A DNA stretch of 64,000 bases, from NCBI RefSeq assembly GCF_963966145.1, contig NC_091046.1, positions 48,112,001 to 48,176,000 on the forward strand, written 5' to 3'. The translations under genes and the position numbers were made by a program. Numbering within the stretch: the stretch's first letter is position 1; each line of letters opens with the position of its first letter. The notes beneath the pieces were generated by a model. That model did no database searches. It was not told the DNA's origin and saw only the letters and a program-made list of their open reading frames with translations. Source of the stretch: Tenebrio molitor. Its lineage: Eukaryota > Arthropoda > Insecta > Coleoptera > Tenebrionidae. Positions 1 to 11,800 of this stretch are shown piece by piece.

Positions 1-163
1 TTTAGTTATATTGACAGATATAACCTTTTTCCTAACTTATCCTTGGCAGTCCGTCATAAATAGTTTTAAAATAAAAGTGTTTTTTCTATGACCGTTTTTT
101 CATTTTCCTTGTTGCCTTGGAAATCTACAAAAACTAACGTCGTCATGACAACCAGTTGACAAG

Positions 164-1324
164 ATGAGAAAATACAGAAGGAAAAAAAAGGACGAAGTAG
201 AAAAACGGGAGATCATAACAGAACCAACGCGACGTTCGATATACGATGTCGTCCAGTCAAACCTGAAGATCGCCAAGAGGGTTGAGGAGACTTCCCCGAG
301 AAGGAATTTTGAAATATCGGTAATTTTTAGGTGGCTTACGTGCACCGGTTGCTGTACATAGGTGAGCACCATTTCCCCGAAAAAGGCGAAAATATAGCGG
401 AGGCGATGGAGAACAACTACAAATTGACCAACACCGGTTACTGCACGGAGCCCTTGTCGGGAGTGCTTCTCGTCTACCCCAACCACTTCTGCTACATCGT
501 CGAGGGCTCCGAAGAGATGCTGTACAAGCACCTGTCTCTGCTGTTCAAGCGCCAGAACGGCAACATCGACAGTGTCAAGCTCCTCTCGGCCATCCACCAC
601 GTTAAGGGGGTAACACACCGACACCCTCCACGATACACGTTTCTAACCCCGTTTTAGCGTTTCTGGAACGAGTGGATGTCGTACCATGGACGTCCCTCCG
701 AACGAGTCGAAGAGATCGATCCGGAAAGCGACCTCGAGAACTCGATGCGTTACGTCAAGGAGTGTTGCGAGAAAATGTACAATTTCGCCAACGCGTTCAT
801 CAACGACCAACTGAAGCTGCGGGCCAAGCAGCAGGAGAACGAAGTATGGGGTCGCTGGTCTGGCGGTATAGAGTGACCGGTTGGTTTCAGGAAGAAGAGA
901 AAGTCAAAGAAGAAGCGGAGGAGCCACAGGAGCAACGCATTTCGGTTCACCGCACCAAGAGTCTGGTGGAGAGAGACCTCTACGTCGAGCACCTCCCGGA
1001 GCTGAAGCTGCTGCGGTTTCTGGTAAACTGTAAGCATCTCAAAGACCTGAAGCAGTACCACCAATACTACGAGTACATCGGGCAGTCCAGCGATTACAGC
1101 TGTACAGGTCTTGCGGTTGATCGGCTAGTTTTAAGAGGTGTGTTGCAGTGAAGACGTGGCCGGCTCCCAAAAATTTTATCCCGTACGACGTGTTCGACGA
1201 GCGGTACAACCCCATAACTGACCTGCCATTGGTGGAAGGACTGGAGCCTGCGAAGGAGGAGTTGGAGGAAGAGGGCGAGGAAGAGTCGACCAACACCATC
1301 ATGACAACCAAAGAAATAAATTAA
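164..1324 (+). CDS. TEX47: TEX47-like protein (BLUF-like fold)
   Basis: Five-exon model: 164-280, 331-609, 658-843, 891-1101 (or 1107) and 1149-1324, giving 322 or 324 aa. Introns are 47-50 nt with GT-AG ends; the fourth has two in-frame donors (1102 or 1108). The core reads VAYVHRLLYIGEH, then GVLLVYPNHFCYIVEGSEE, and the C-terminal part has KTWPAPKNFIPYDVF. This order matches testis-expressed protein 47, a family with a BLUF-like domain and no established enzymatic role. The basic start (MRKYRRKKKDEVEK) is the first ATG of the frame. The gene converges on the astacin gene with only 22 nt between stop codons. The name rests on remembered family resemblance, so it is moderate; that this is a real spliced gene is firmer. 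Confidence 0.65.
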
Positions 1325-1325
1325 C

Positions 1326-1331
1326 TTTATT
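1326..1331 (-). terminator. poly(A) signal AATAAA of the astacin gene
   Basis: AATAAA on the minus strand lies 16 nt past the astacin stop codon. Cleavage just downstream would place the 3' end of this mRNA inside the last exon of the convergent TEX47-like gene. That gene has its own AATAAA at 1315-1320, inside its coding end. Confidence 0.5.
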
Positions 1332-1346
1332 GAAAACTCGTTTCAT

Positions 1347-2392
1347 TCATATTCCCATGAACTGACAGAGAGTGTAGTACTTGCGGCGCAGCCGCGGATT
1401 ATCGAAGCACCCGTAGAGGTCGTTCAGTTTGAGACAGTCCCCTTTGGAGAGCGCCTTCCTCTGGCCCAGTCGCTTCACTCCCGGCATTTTGGGAGTGATG
1501 GTCGGCTTGCCTTTACCCTTGCTGAAGAAGTTCTTGCCGTAGTGCATGATGGAGTCATAGTCGTACTCGAAGCTGTAGGTCGTGTTCTCGAGACTCTGCT
1601 TGTCGAAGTTCGATTTGAACTCTGCAAGAGACGATTCATTCGCTTTCGCCGAAAAAGAGACACTCACGTGGTATGATGTTGTCCATGTGGATCTTGACGA
1701 ATTTGTCCCTGTCCCATCTGGACTGTTCGTGGAATATTCCCAAAGCGTGCATCAACTCGTGGACGGCTCTGCCTTCGGTACCCAGACAGTTGGGACCTGT
1801 GGAATCTGGGGCTTGCAGACTGACAATCTGGGCGCCGCCGAAGCGCCCCACAAACGACCAGCACCCCTTGGGGTACTTGATGGGCCAGATCAGAAGGTAG
1901 TCCTTGGTCCGGCCGTCCCACGGGACAAACCGGATGCAAGTCATGAAGTTGAGAATGTGGATGGCTTTCATGATCGTCACCTGCTCGGCGGGTTCTGCGA
2001 AAGTACACCATTTTGATCGAAAACAACACGAAACTCGACAACGCTCACCATAAATGGGACTGATGACGTACGGCACCGTCCCGTTGTCCCACAATTTCTC
2101 CGGGAACACGTCCCACCGGATCCCCACTCTCCAGTAGTTGTAGATCTCGTTGGTCATCGCCATGTCCCCTTGGAACAACCCCGGAGTGACTTCCGGGTCC
2201 GGATCTTCCATCATGTACGCCAGATCGTCGTCAACCTTAACTGCACCCAAATTTACGCCCCGCTCGTGTTCCCGCCAAATAATTACCGTCATCCGGGACA
2301 GGAGGGTGCACCACGTCAGGCACCGTCGGCAGAATGTACCGCGCATTTTCCTCCTGCAACACCGCCACCAGCACCACCAAAACCAGCCGCAT
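1347..2392 (-). CDS. Astacin-family zinc metalloprotease (secreted)
   Basis: Four exons read on the minus strand: 2392-2287, 2240-2049, 1994-1668 and 1621-1347; introns of 46, 54 and 46 nt; 299 aa. The start MRLVLVVLVAVLQEE is a short signal peptide; an upstream in-frame ATG at 2449 would add 19 non-hydrophobic residues and is less likely. A propeptide precedes the catalytic domain. The zinc-binding motif HELMHALGIFHEQSRWDR lies near residues 176-193 and the Met-turn SIMHYG near 232, so all active-site residues of the astacin (M12A) family are present. Paired cysteines (TCIRF, GPNCLG, GDCLKLNDLYGC) fit the fold. There is no EGF or CUB tail, as in many insect astacins. It probably cleaves extracellular or gut-lumen proteins; the substrate is unknown. 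Confidence 0.95.
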
Positions 2393-3895
2393 CTTGCACA
2401 CCACTCTGACCAACTGAATCCGGCGAGACCGCAAGCAGCGGTCGGGCAAATCGAAGTACCATCGGCATACCGGAGGGTCTCAACCCGGACCCGACTTGGA
2501 TTTATCGACGGTGCAATTGTCGCAAATTTGCAGTTTGTGCGGTCACGATCGAATCGAAATCGATCATTTTCCGTTTGATGACCTCTCGGAGTTGGAGTAA
2601 TTTACGAGGCGATGAACAGTTAGGCGAGGGCGAGCGTCGCTGCTCCAACGGTTTCTACCGCCCACCACCGGTAATATCTTCACAAGACGGTTCAATCTAG
2701 TACTAGTAGGCGTGATTTGACATGTTGTGACAACGGTAGTCGAGTCGAGCTCAGACGTGACGTTCATTTGTGGCACTCGACAAATGTTTACCAAAATAAA
2801 ACGCAAGCCCGATAGTATCGATGCAAGATCACAAAAAGTGACCCACATATTTTTTATGGCTCGTCCGACATAATGTGTACCCACTTGTAATTGTGACAAG
2901 TGGATTATTTGGGACAAAGTAATTTAGGGGGCTGGTCATTCTGGGACCAACGATACGTAGTAGCCTGCTCCTACTGTTTGATTTCTAGGTATTCAGATCG
3001 ATCTGGTTTACTTGGTACGGTCACGTCATCTCTTTAGCATAGGATGTTCATTAAAATTCATGAATATTTCGCATGTCTTTGTGAACCTCGTTAAGTCGAA
3101 TGGGGTCACAAATTGGGGTGAACCTGTCTTGCATGTTGCAAATGATAAACTAGAAATTTCTGATTTAAAACGTCTCGCTAAAGGCGCATTTACAATAAGT
3201 ACATGGTAGCAGACAAAAATAAAATCTAGATATCCAGAAAGGAAGATCTCGATTATTCCGGTTTGAAAAAAATATCTTCACAACTGATGACATCAAAGAA
3301 GGCATTTTATTGCGAAACTGATAATGCGGATTTCCTGTTTTTCAGTACCCCCTTTTCAGATTGTCCAACATAGGGGACACTTTCACTTCTGAAAAAATAT
3401 ACTTCCACACTCTATATAAACGAGATTTAGAAAATAGAAATAGTTTGTGATTTTCTCTGATGTGGGACACACCCGAAACAATTGTACATCTAGTGAACGC
3501 CCCTTAACGCAATCTAGGGACCCAGCAGGTTATTCACCCACAAGATGTTTGAATAGCGGTTGCTATAGAAATGTATTGATCAAATACAAGATAAATTTTC
3601 CCGCATACGTTCATTGTAGTTTTGGTTTCATTACACTTTCACTCAGTTTTTTCTGCTCTAAGAAATTAGTGCTGTGATCCGATCAGGTTCTAGGATATCT
3701 TTTCCATAGCGAGAGGTAACTAAATATTTCTGATTTCTTTTATTGTTTCGTACTTCCATCGCTACTGTCACAATCGATTGTGACCCCGCCGTGCAACGTC
3801 TGCACTTTTTGGCATTGCAGAAATTTCTGTTATTTTCCAGTTTTCGGCAATATTCCGATATTGCTGCTTTAAGCTGTTGCTGCGATTAAAATGCC
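2393..3895. other. Intergenic, head-to-head promoter region (astacin / CCDC66-like)
   Basis: 1.5 kb without a supportable gene. Short open frames here have no family resemblance or splice context. A TATA-like TCTATATAAACG sits near 3411-3422 (+), but it is about 480 nt from the next start codon and cannot be assigned. Confidence 0.5.
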
Positions 3896-6175
3896 ATGTC
3901 CACGTACGTAGATAAACCGTTGTCCCTGATAGAACGCAAGAAACTCCAGTGGGCCAAAGAGAAAGGTAACTCCACTACCTTTACAATTCCCCACCAATAG
4001 AACTCTTTTATAGAAGAACTCGCCGGACTGTGCGCCCCGTGGGCCTCCAACAAAGAGTCCCAACCGTACGAGAGGTCATGCCAAAGGTAGACCGCCCCCT
4101 TTTAACAGTCACCCTCTCAGAACCGTCTTTTATAGAAACAGATATGTTACTAAGTTCGCGATGGCCAATAACGAGTTCTTCCGCAAAGACTTCTCCACTC
4201 CGGGCAGACGCTCGAGTTTGCCTCCGCTGTGCAAGAACCAGTACAACTCCATCGACAAGGAATTGGGGGGCGAGACGTCGGGTTACGGTAGCGACAATCC
4301 CAACCAAAATCTTGAAACTCAACCTTCCAACAACTGGAATCAATCAGGGTACGAGTCGTCTTCCAGTTTCAAAGACGACAGGCCCAAGTGGAAGGATAAG
4401 AACAAGTTTTGGGAAGTGGGGGAGAACGATCCACCCAATTGGGTCAAGAGGGGGTTGCAAAGAGACGAGGAGATCGTGGTGTCGAATACTTCTCCTGCGG
4501 AGTCTCCACAGCAAGAGGAAGGAGGAGAAGAACAGAGACCTTCCACCAGTTGTAGTGCTTTGAATCGGTAAGAAAACGAGATATTTGGAGGATTTGATTA
4601 AAATTGTTCTACAGCACGTACATCAGGGGGCAGAATATTCCGGTGGACTCTACCGAATTGGCCGAGAGGGAGCGACGAAGACAAATAGCTTTGGCTCATC
4701 AAGAAGCGATCAGACAACAACTAGAAGAGCGGGAGAGGCGGCGGCAGGAAGAGAAACAGAAGAGGATTCAAGAAGAACAAGAAGAAGAGATGAGGATCGA
4801 GCGTGAACAGGAGGTGGAAAGGAGAAGGAAAGAGAACGAGTTGAAGGCGATTCGAGAGAAACAAGAGCGAGAACGTAAACGGAAAGAAGCCCTCCAGGAG
4901 GCTTTGGAAATCGCAGAGAAAGAAGCGAAACTTGAGAAAATGAAGAAGAAAATGATTAGGCAGAACAACATGGAAGAAGTACAGAGCGTTGTTCCTAATG
5001 TTATTCATAATAATATAGAGAAAGAAAAGGAGGATACGGAAAAGAAGAGTAATTTGGAGCAGGAAATCGGTCATAATCTAGCTCTGTCGCCCAGACAGGA
5101 AGTTTTGAACAACGAAGTCAACAATTTGGAGGTTACAGGCAAGAGTTTGACCACACCCCGATGCAACGAGCGATCGGTCACGCCCCGAAACAACGACAAA
5201 CCAGTCACGCCCACTCGCTCCACCCGTTCGTCTTGTTCTTTCCAAGTCTTGACAACTCCCAGGACCGAGATGGCTCTGGTCCTACAAACTCCTCTAGAAA
5301 CCCTCCAAAACATGCAGTACGCGGTGTTAATGCCCAGTCTGGGAGGCAACAATGCGGTCCCCATCGCGATTCCACTGGCTGTGGCACCGGACAAGACCAG
5401 CGCCCGTGGCACCGATCGAACGGAAAACCGCATCCTGACTCCCACCCAGTACAGAAACAGAAACAGAACGGTGTGCGACAGCAGCACGCAGACGGAGAAC
5501 GTGGAGTACAACAACAGGAGCGAGACGGGGGAGAGCACTTGCAACAATCACAAGTACATAAGAGAGAAACTTACCAACTTGGAGTTGAATTATGACAACA
5601 GGAACAGGAAGGAGAGGAGGAGCAGAAGCGACGATCGGGGGGCGGACGAGAAGCCCAAGTGGGGAGCGAACAGGCCGCCGACGCGGTACATGAAGCAGAG
5701 CGAGAAGGATCCGTTTTATCAAAGGAGAAAGATGAGGCAGAAGATCCGGGATTACAAGAATTCTAGTGACGAGAGTCAAATCGGGAGTCCTAGGACTTAC
5801 AGGAAGAAGAATTATGTGGAAAAGAGACATACGAGGGCGCTCTGGCGCAAGAACGATCATTTCTTCGCTAGGAACATCAGGATGTACCAGACGGAAATAG
5901 TCCCACTGGAGTCGGACAAAGAGCAAATCTATTATCCACATAAGTGCGAGTGTTGCTGTCGCTGCTGTTGCGGCCAGACCAAAACGGAGATCCTGAAAAT
6001 CGAGCACACCTCGCCTCGGTTGCCCGACTGCAACGAGAATGTCGCAAATCCGACGTACATCATCGACAAACTGACGTCCCTCCACAACGGCCTGGTGACG
6101 AAGCAGGAGCAGTGGGAGCGCTCCCCCAGAACCCCCAGTCTCTCCTCGTCGACCCGAAACACGGAAAATAACTAA
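3896..6175 (+). CDS. CCDC66: CCDC66-like coiled-coil protein
   Basis: Four exons: 3896-3965, 4014-4086, 4136-4567 and 4615-6175; introns 48, 49 and 47 nt; 711 aa. The N-terminus has LIERKKLQWAKEKEELAG, and residues about 205-315 form a highly charged coiled coil opening with PVDSTELAERERRRQIAL. This layout, including the D-x-x-E-L/I-x-E-R-x-R-x-R-Q entry into the helix, is characteristic of CCDC66, a microtubule, centrosome and ciliary-base protein. The rest is low-complexity, rich in Ser/Thr-Pro (repeated TPR.., TTPR). An unusual cysteine cluster CECCCRCCCG lies near residues 636-645. The ATG at 3896 is used because the slightly upstream ATG at 3891 meets a stop after six codons. A ciliary role is known for vertebrate CCDC66 and only inferred here. 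Confidence 0.75.
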
Positions 6176-6259
6176 ATCAAACAAACGTTGCCAAAAAGTG
6201 TAGACCTCATTTTTCCAATTTGTACACTGACTTTTTTCGTATCGCAATTTTAGAGGAGC

Positions 6260-8656
6260 ATGGCGAAACTTGACGACTTTCTGGGAAAGAAGAAGGAGAC
6301 CGCGCCGATCCTCGACTTGTCCAAGACCGTTGCCAACACGCAGGAAGAGTTTCGCAGGCTTCTGGAGAAAGTGCCCGACTTCAAGATCAAGCAGGAGAAG
6401 GTCCCAATGGAGAGCGTCAAGATCAAGGACAAGAAGTTCAAGTTTAAATCGGGGAAGAAAGACGTGAAGGCGATGAAGGAGCCGTACACCTTTTTGGATC
6501 CGCTGCCCAGAGAAATGAAGAATTTGAAGATCAGCGAGTTGGCTGCGGTTCCCATAGACTGGAAGATGTTGACGACGATCCGGCCCAAAAGCAAGATGGA
6601 GGAGAACTATTTTTCGAGGTAATTTGAAATGCGATCCAAGATCGGATGTAAGTTCGAAGTGTGTCGTAGTTGTCTGTTTTTTTTTTTTTTAATCAAAGAA
6701 CGACCAACACCGCAATTTGGCAACTTTGTACCTAAACTCGGTACAGGTTGCAAAGACACACTTGTCATTTGCAACAGCATTTTTTTCATATCTCTGAACC
6801 AAATAAAGGCACAAAGGGACCAGAAAATCATAGTTTAGGTTGAATATTTTCCATATAAGTACAGTTTTAAAGTAATTTCAAATGACTAATGCCATAAAAG
6901 CGCTGTTGCAAATGACAAGTGTGTCTTTGCAACCTGTACCGAGTTTACACTAGGGGTGAAAATTGTCATAAATAATATAAAAATTAAGGTTATGTAGAGA
7001 TATTGGTAGCGCAGCATTGCAAGACATTTTTAATAACAGGTTCAAATTTTAAATGCGAGTTGCGTATTTTCAAAAGCATTAAAAATGACAGGCGTTGGCA
7101 GTTGGAGCCAATAGATACCATTAAAGTCCCTAAATTTAGTAAAATTTTATTATTACAATCCTAAATCAAAGGGTCGTGGTTCTTTGATTAAAAAACAGAC
7201 TTATAGTGTGGTGATAAAGTAAGGAACAAAATTTATAATTGCGGTTTCTGGAAACAATTTTATTGGGCCAATTAGTTAACTCTCCGATAAATACAAAAAT
7301 CATGTAATGTGATTGGTCACTTTCTAGCGTTTCTATAGCAACGCTTGATTTAACCGGCCGTTAAGTTATCGGGTCGTTCCAGAAACCGGGCCTTAGTTCT
7401 ATGTAGCTACAGCCAATTAAAATATTAGGTGGTTAGTAGATACGTACTTATGAAATAAACTAAAAAATTTACATAGGTAAAGTTCATTCAAAAATCAAAA
7501 AACCACCAACGTCGCATTTTCCTCGATAATTACTATCGACAAGGCTGTCTAGTGTAAAATTTGGTGAGACTTGTAATTTTGAGGTTAAATGTTTATTAAG
7601 TGTCTTCGTTTTCTGGGCATGTTTAAGTAAAAATAATAAGAATCAATAAATAAATGAAACGTGCTGCTAATAAAACAATATGAACGAAATTCAAAGCAAT
7701 TGAATTTTATTTTGAATCAAATAAATGTCATAATTTATATTCACCAACATAGTATGAAAAAATATCTACCTAGGGTTATTTAAATTTTACCAACCTAAAG
7801 CAACAGGTGGTGGTTTTTTGATTTTTGAATGGACTTTAGGTATAAAATTGCAAATGACAGCAAATTTCACGGGAGTTTTCTGAATGAATTATACATTAGT
7901 AGTTTATTTAATGAGTTCGTGTGTAAATTGGGCCATTTTTGGCACAAGTGGGCTATTTTAATGAAACGAGCGTTTTAAAGCCCCACGAGTGCCAAAAAAT
8001 GCCCAATTTACACACGAACGAGTTAAATACAACGTTTTTTTGTTCGACGAGCCCCTTAAAGGCTTCAAATCGCTTAAAATCTTTAAAATTAGCTTGACGT
8101 TTCGTTTTGACAAGTTGACATTTATCAAAATCCGTTCACACAGAAGAAAATTCTCAAATTCTGACAGTGTCGAACAAAAAAAAGTATTCGAAGAATTATT
8201 TTGGTAATGCTGGATGTGGGGAATTTTAATGACGCGTGATTTAGGTTGGTAGAACTGAAGAAACTGGAAAACAAGGCTCGAGCTTTTGAAAAGCGCCAGT
8301 TCGCGATAGATCCACAAATAAGGAAAACCAAGAACAAATCCGGCGTGGTGGAACTACGAGTTTTATCTTGCACGGACTGCGGTGAGGATTTTTGTAATGG
8401 TGAGTAGACCCTCGCTGCGTCGTTGAATTTAAGTTTCCGCGTGGTCGCAGGTAAGACCTGCAGCAAATTCACCTACGACTCTTTCGCTCGACTCCCGGAA
8501 GTCACCAAAGTGTCCCAAAAGCTGCTGTCTCCGGAGTCCGCCAAGACCGAAAAGCCGAAACGCAAATTCAAGCGCAAGTCACGCTCGAAAAGCAAAGCCA
8601 AGCAACGCTCCAAGAGCAAGTCCAAGTCACCGAAATCGAACGCGAAAAAGAAATGA
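6260..8656 (+). CDS. Uncharacterised basic protein with Cys motif
   Basis: Three exons: 6260-6618, 8245-8399 and 8451-8656; introns 1626 and 51 nt; 239 aa. The first exon ends at a clean donor (AG|GTAATT) that only looks like a stop codon. Its phase-2 end joins exactly to the acceptor at 8244, giving ENYFSRLVELKKLENKARAF. Features: a lysine-rich N-terminal half (MAKLDDFLGKKKETA, PIDWKMLTTIRPKSK), a Cys cluster CTDCGEDFCNGKTC near residues 160-173 that could bind a metal, and a Lys/Arg/Ser-rich tail (repeated KSKSKS, KRKSRSKSKAK) suggesting nucleic-acid or nuclear location. I do not recognise the family. The long intron is filled with repeats. It ends convergently, about 220 nt from the zinc-finger gene. 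Confidence 0.75.
6733..6947. mobile_element. MITE, family A copy 1 (45-bp inverted repeats)
   Basis: About 215 bp with near-perfect inverted ends: left AAACTCGGTACAGGTTGCAA..., right ...TTGCAACCTGTACCGAGTTT. The inner sequence (catttgcaac, ccataaaag, actttaaaa) recurs inverted in the copy at 63242-63495. It is non-coding and lies in the intron of the uncharacterised gene. Confidence 0.8.
7245..7395. repeat. Weak inverted repeat, possible degraded MITE
   Basis: GCGGTTTCTGGAA at the left and TTCCAGAAACCGGG at the right are inverted, about 150 bp apart, within the same intron. No second copy was noticed in the window. Confidence 0.35.
7478..7838. mobile_element. MITE, family B copy 1 (about 30-bp TIR, TA flanks)
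   Basis: 361 bp with ends TAAAGTTCATTCAAAAATCA... and ...TGATTTTTGAATGGACTTTA, flanked by TA. A full-length, closely similar copy in the same orientation lies at 61855-62214. There is no open reading frame; this is a typical Tc1/mariner-type non-autonomous element. Confidence 0.85.
7901..8190. repeat. Dispersed repeat, family C copy 1
   Basis: About 290 bp shared with 39553-39846: starts ttatttaatgagttcgtgtg, contains an internal inverted repeat around the word pair gtgccaaaaa / ttggca, and ends gacagtgtcgaacaaaa. The small open frame over it (7989-8207) is repeat sequence, not a gene. A partial relative occurs near 12490-12535. Confidence 0.75.
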
Positions 8657-8740
8657 AGACGTTTAACTTTTTTTATTGTTCGCAATTTGAAATTGTATAA
8701 TAACTCATCTGTAACATTATACATCACTCACTTTGTACAA

Positions 8741-8746
8741 AATAAA
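8741..8746 (+). terminator. poly(A) signal of the uncharacterised gene
   Basis: AATAAA 85 nt after the stop codon at 8656, the first canonical signal downstream. Confidence 0.45.
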
Positions 8747-8874
8747 TCTTACAAAACAAATTAAATTACATTCGATATCAACAGGATGTTTCTAGAAACC
8801 GCCGCTGACGGCGCTGCTTAACCTAATATCAGGCAATAAAACTACAATATGTAATCAATAATACACTGTGCGAC

Positions 8875-11800
8875 TTATTCCGGCACTATTTTGATCCAGG
8901 CCTCCTCTTCTTCGCCGTGCTCGTTGGGTATCCTCACCCTGACCAGTTGCACCGGTCCGTCGGGCGTCTCGATGATCTGCGTCTCGCTCTCTGCCAGCGT
9001 CTCTCCGGTGATGCCATCCATGTCCTCGTCCTCGTTCTCGAACCGGATATGTTGCCCGTCGATGATGATGTGCTCCACGGTCTCCAGAGCGTCGCTCTCC
9101 GTCTGGTCTTGTTCGGCGGGCGACTGCAAGATGTGCTCCGAAATGTACAATTTGGAGTCTTCAGCCACTCCCGCGTCGCCGTCCACCGCCTCTGCCAGCG
9201 ACATCGGATCGACGATCTCCATCTCCCCTCTCGAATTTACCGTCACGAGTTGGTCGTCGTCGGTGGTCAGTCTCGGCTGGTTCACCACTATCGTATCGTT
9301 GAGGTGACCTTGGGTCTGCATGTGTTGGTACAAAAGGGGCTTCCTCATGAACCCGGCCCCGCAGACCAGACACTCGTACGGTTTCTTGTCCGAGTGCACG
9401 AATCTGTGGGCGTTGCGGTTGTCTCTGCTGTTGAATGCTTTTCCGCAGACCTCACACAAGAAGGGTTTCTCTCCGGTGTGGATTCGTCTGTGTTTCTTGA
9501 AGTGCTCCGGATAGACGAAGGTGGCGTCGCAAACGTTGCACTTGAACGGTCGCTCCCCCGTGTGGGCCGCCTTCATGTGGTAGTCCAGGAGGCGACGGCG
9601 CTTGAAGCCCTTGCCGCAGTCTACGCACACATACCTTTTGTCGTCGAGGTGTGTCGCCCTTTTGTGCGACTGCAAGTTGGATCGCTGCGAGAACGTCGCC
9701 CCGCACATTTCGCACTGGTAGGGCCTCTCCCCCGTGTGGGTGCGCTCGTGGTCCCTGATCTCGGCCTTCCTGGCGAACGCCTTGTTGCAGATCTGGCAGA
9801 CGAAAGGTCTGTACCCCGTGTGCACGATCGAGTGCACCTCCAGGTTGTGCGCCGAACCGAACCTCTTCCCGCAGAGGTGACAGCTGAACTCCTTAATTCC
9901 AGAGTGGGTCCTTTCGTGCTGGATCAGGTTCTGCTGGCTCAAGAAAGTCTTGGGGCACTGCGAGCAAGCGAATGGCCGCGGGCGCACCTCATGCGTCTTC
10001 TCGTGCGCCCTGAAGGTGTACTTCGAGGCGAAGTCCTTGCCGCACTGCTGGCACACGTACGGCCGCACCCCCGTGTGCGTATTGATGTGCTCCTCGAGCA
10101 GGTTCCTGCTGCTGTACTTCTTGCCGCAGGTGTCACACGGCCACGCCTTGTTCTGGGGGTAGTGCATGCGCCGGTGGATACGGAACAGGCGCAAGTTGCT
10201 GAAGATGCGGTTGCACACCTCGCACTGGAAGTCGCCCTCTTCGGCGGCCACGTGCTCGTCCAGATGGGCCGACAGCTCGTTCCGCTTGCGGAAGTCCTGG
10301 CCACACACGTCGCAGATGTACAGTCGGATGTCGTGGGCGGTCTTCATGTGGGCGGTGATGGCGCGGACGTCGCCAGCAACCGTCTCCTCGCCCTGGCACA
10401 CCAGGCAGGTGAACAGGGAGTCCTGCCGGGCCACCATCGGCTGCACCTGCACCGGCTCCTCCTTGATCTTCACGGCGTCCACGCTGGCCGGTTTCTTGCG
10501 TAGGATGTTGGGGCGCTCGCTACCGCTGCCGCCGCCGTCCAGAGATGGCTCCATCTTCACCTTCACTTCTTTAACAACATTCAATCAACAACTAACAACG
10601 CAAACAGGAAAAAGCTTGGCGTCAGACGGGCCAACACCACAAAAATTAAAATGAAATGTCACTGGACAGAAGCAAAAGAAGAGGTCCAAAGAGTGACTGA
10701 ACTTGGGGGTTCCGGGCATAAACCATGGCATGATTTTAAAAATTTCTGATCAAGAGCGGCTACAAAAAAAGTATCAAAAACGTGTAGCGCATCTTCAATC
10801 GCAAAATCTTTGTCCGAAATGTCACAAAATTTCATTGTTTGTCACAATAACTACTCGTTAATATCGTAGTTGGCCGTGATTTATGTTACGTATTATAATA
10901 CAGGATCATTATAAATGATTGTAGTCAAAGCAAGTCATGTCCGTGTTATGACATTTTTGCTGCCTGAAGGCCCATACACAATGGCGTTAACGTTACGTCG
11001 ATGTTAAAACGTTAATGTTAACGTTAGATCTAGAAATTCAAAATAACATGTATTTCATTGTGAACCGTTCACAATGACGTTATGATGAAAATTAATGTTG
11101 CATGATATTGTTAGCGTTAACGTTAATTCTAGAAATCTTCTGGATTCTTAACGTTACATTCTAACATTAGCCAACGGAAATAATTTATAAAAAGTACTGA
11201 AATACATGTAATTAGATCTAACGTTAACATTAACGTTTTAACATTGACGTAACGTTAACGCCATTGTGAAAGGGCTGTAACTGTGAACTGTCAATTTTTG
11301 TTACTGTCAGTGTCATTTTTTTAGGTAAAAGCGCCGTGATGAGAATTTATTTATTTCTAAATTAACAATTAAATCTAAAAATAATAGAGATGTTTTGCAA
11401 CCAATTTAACTCCTGTGTGTATTCACTTAAGTATTCTCTTATTCATAATTTTTTATATGGAGCGGCAACTATAAATTTTACATTCAGTTTTTACGCCAAC
11501 TTGGACTACAATAACTTATAATGATCATGTAGATTTGCCGTCTCTTCAAAATTGTCACTTTATGCTTATTATTTATTATATTTATGTTTATTATTTATTA
11601 TTGTATTTATTATTTTTCAAAGTGTTAATTAAGGTTTCCCGAATTAATTGAGGAACAAAACGTTTTTTTTTTTTTCAAGAATGTTTTGTTACTAATTACT
11701 CTAATAAGCAGTAAATCATTATGTTTAGATCTAAACATAAACACATCCTTATTTTAGCAACAATGAAAATGGTTTCTCCTCTGAAAGGGGATAGACTTAT

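Noticed and set aside
319..331. An 11-nt intron in the TEX47-like gene
   Set aside because: GTAATTTTTAG restores the frame perfectly, but no spliceosomal intron is that short. A donor at 281 gives a normal 50-nt in-phase intron.
5327..6247. 306-codon minus-strand frame over the CCDC66-like gene
   Set aside because: Shadow of the coding strand; leucine/arginine-rich composition without motif.
8917..10503. 528-codon plus-strand frame opposite the zinc-finger exon
   Set aside because: Antisense shadow of a GC-rich repetitive coding exon; no domain.
10576..10584. ATG at 10584 as the start of the zinc-finger protein
   Set aside because: It lies just upstream of a splice acceptor that joins in phase to ZAD exons.
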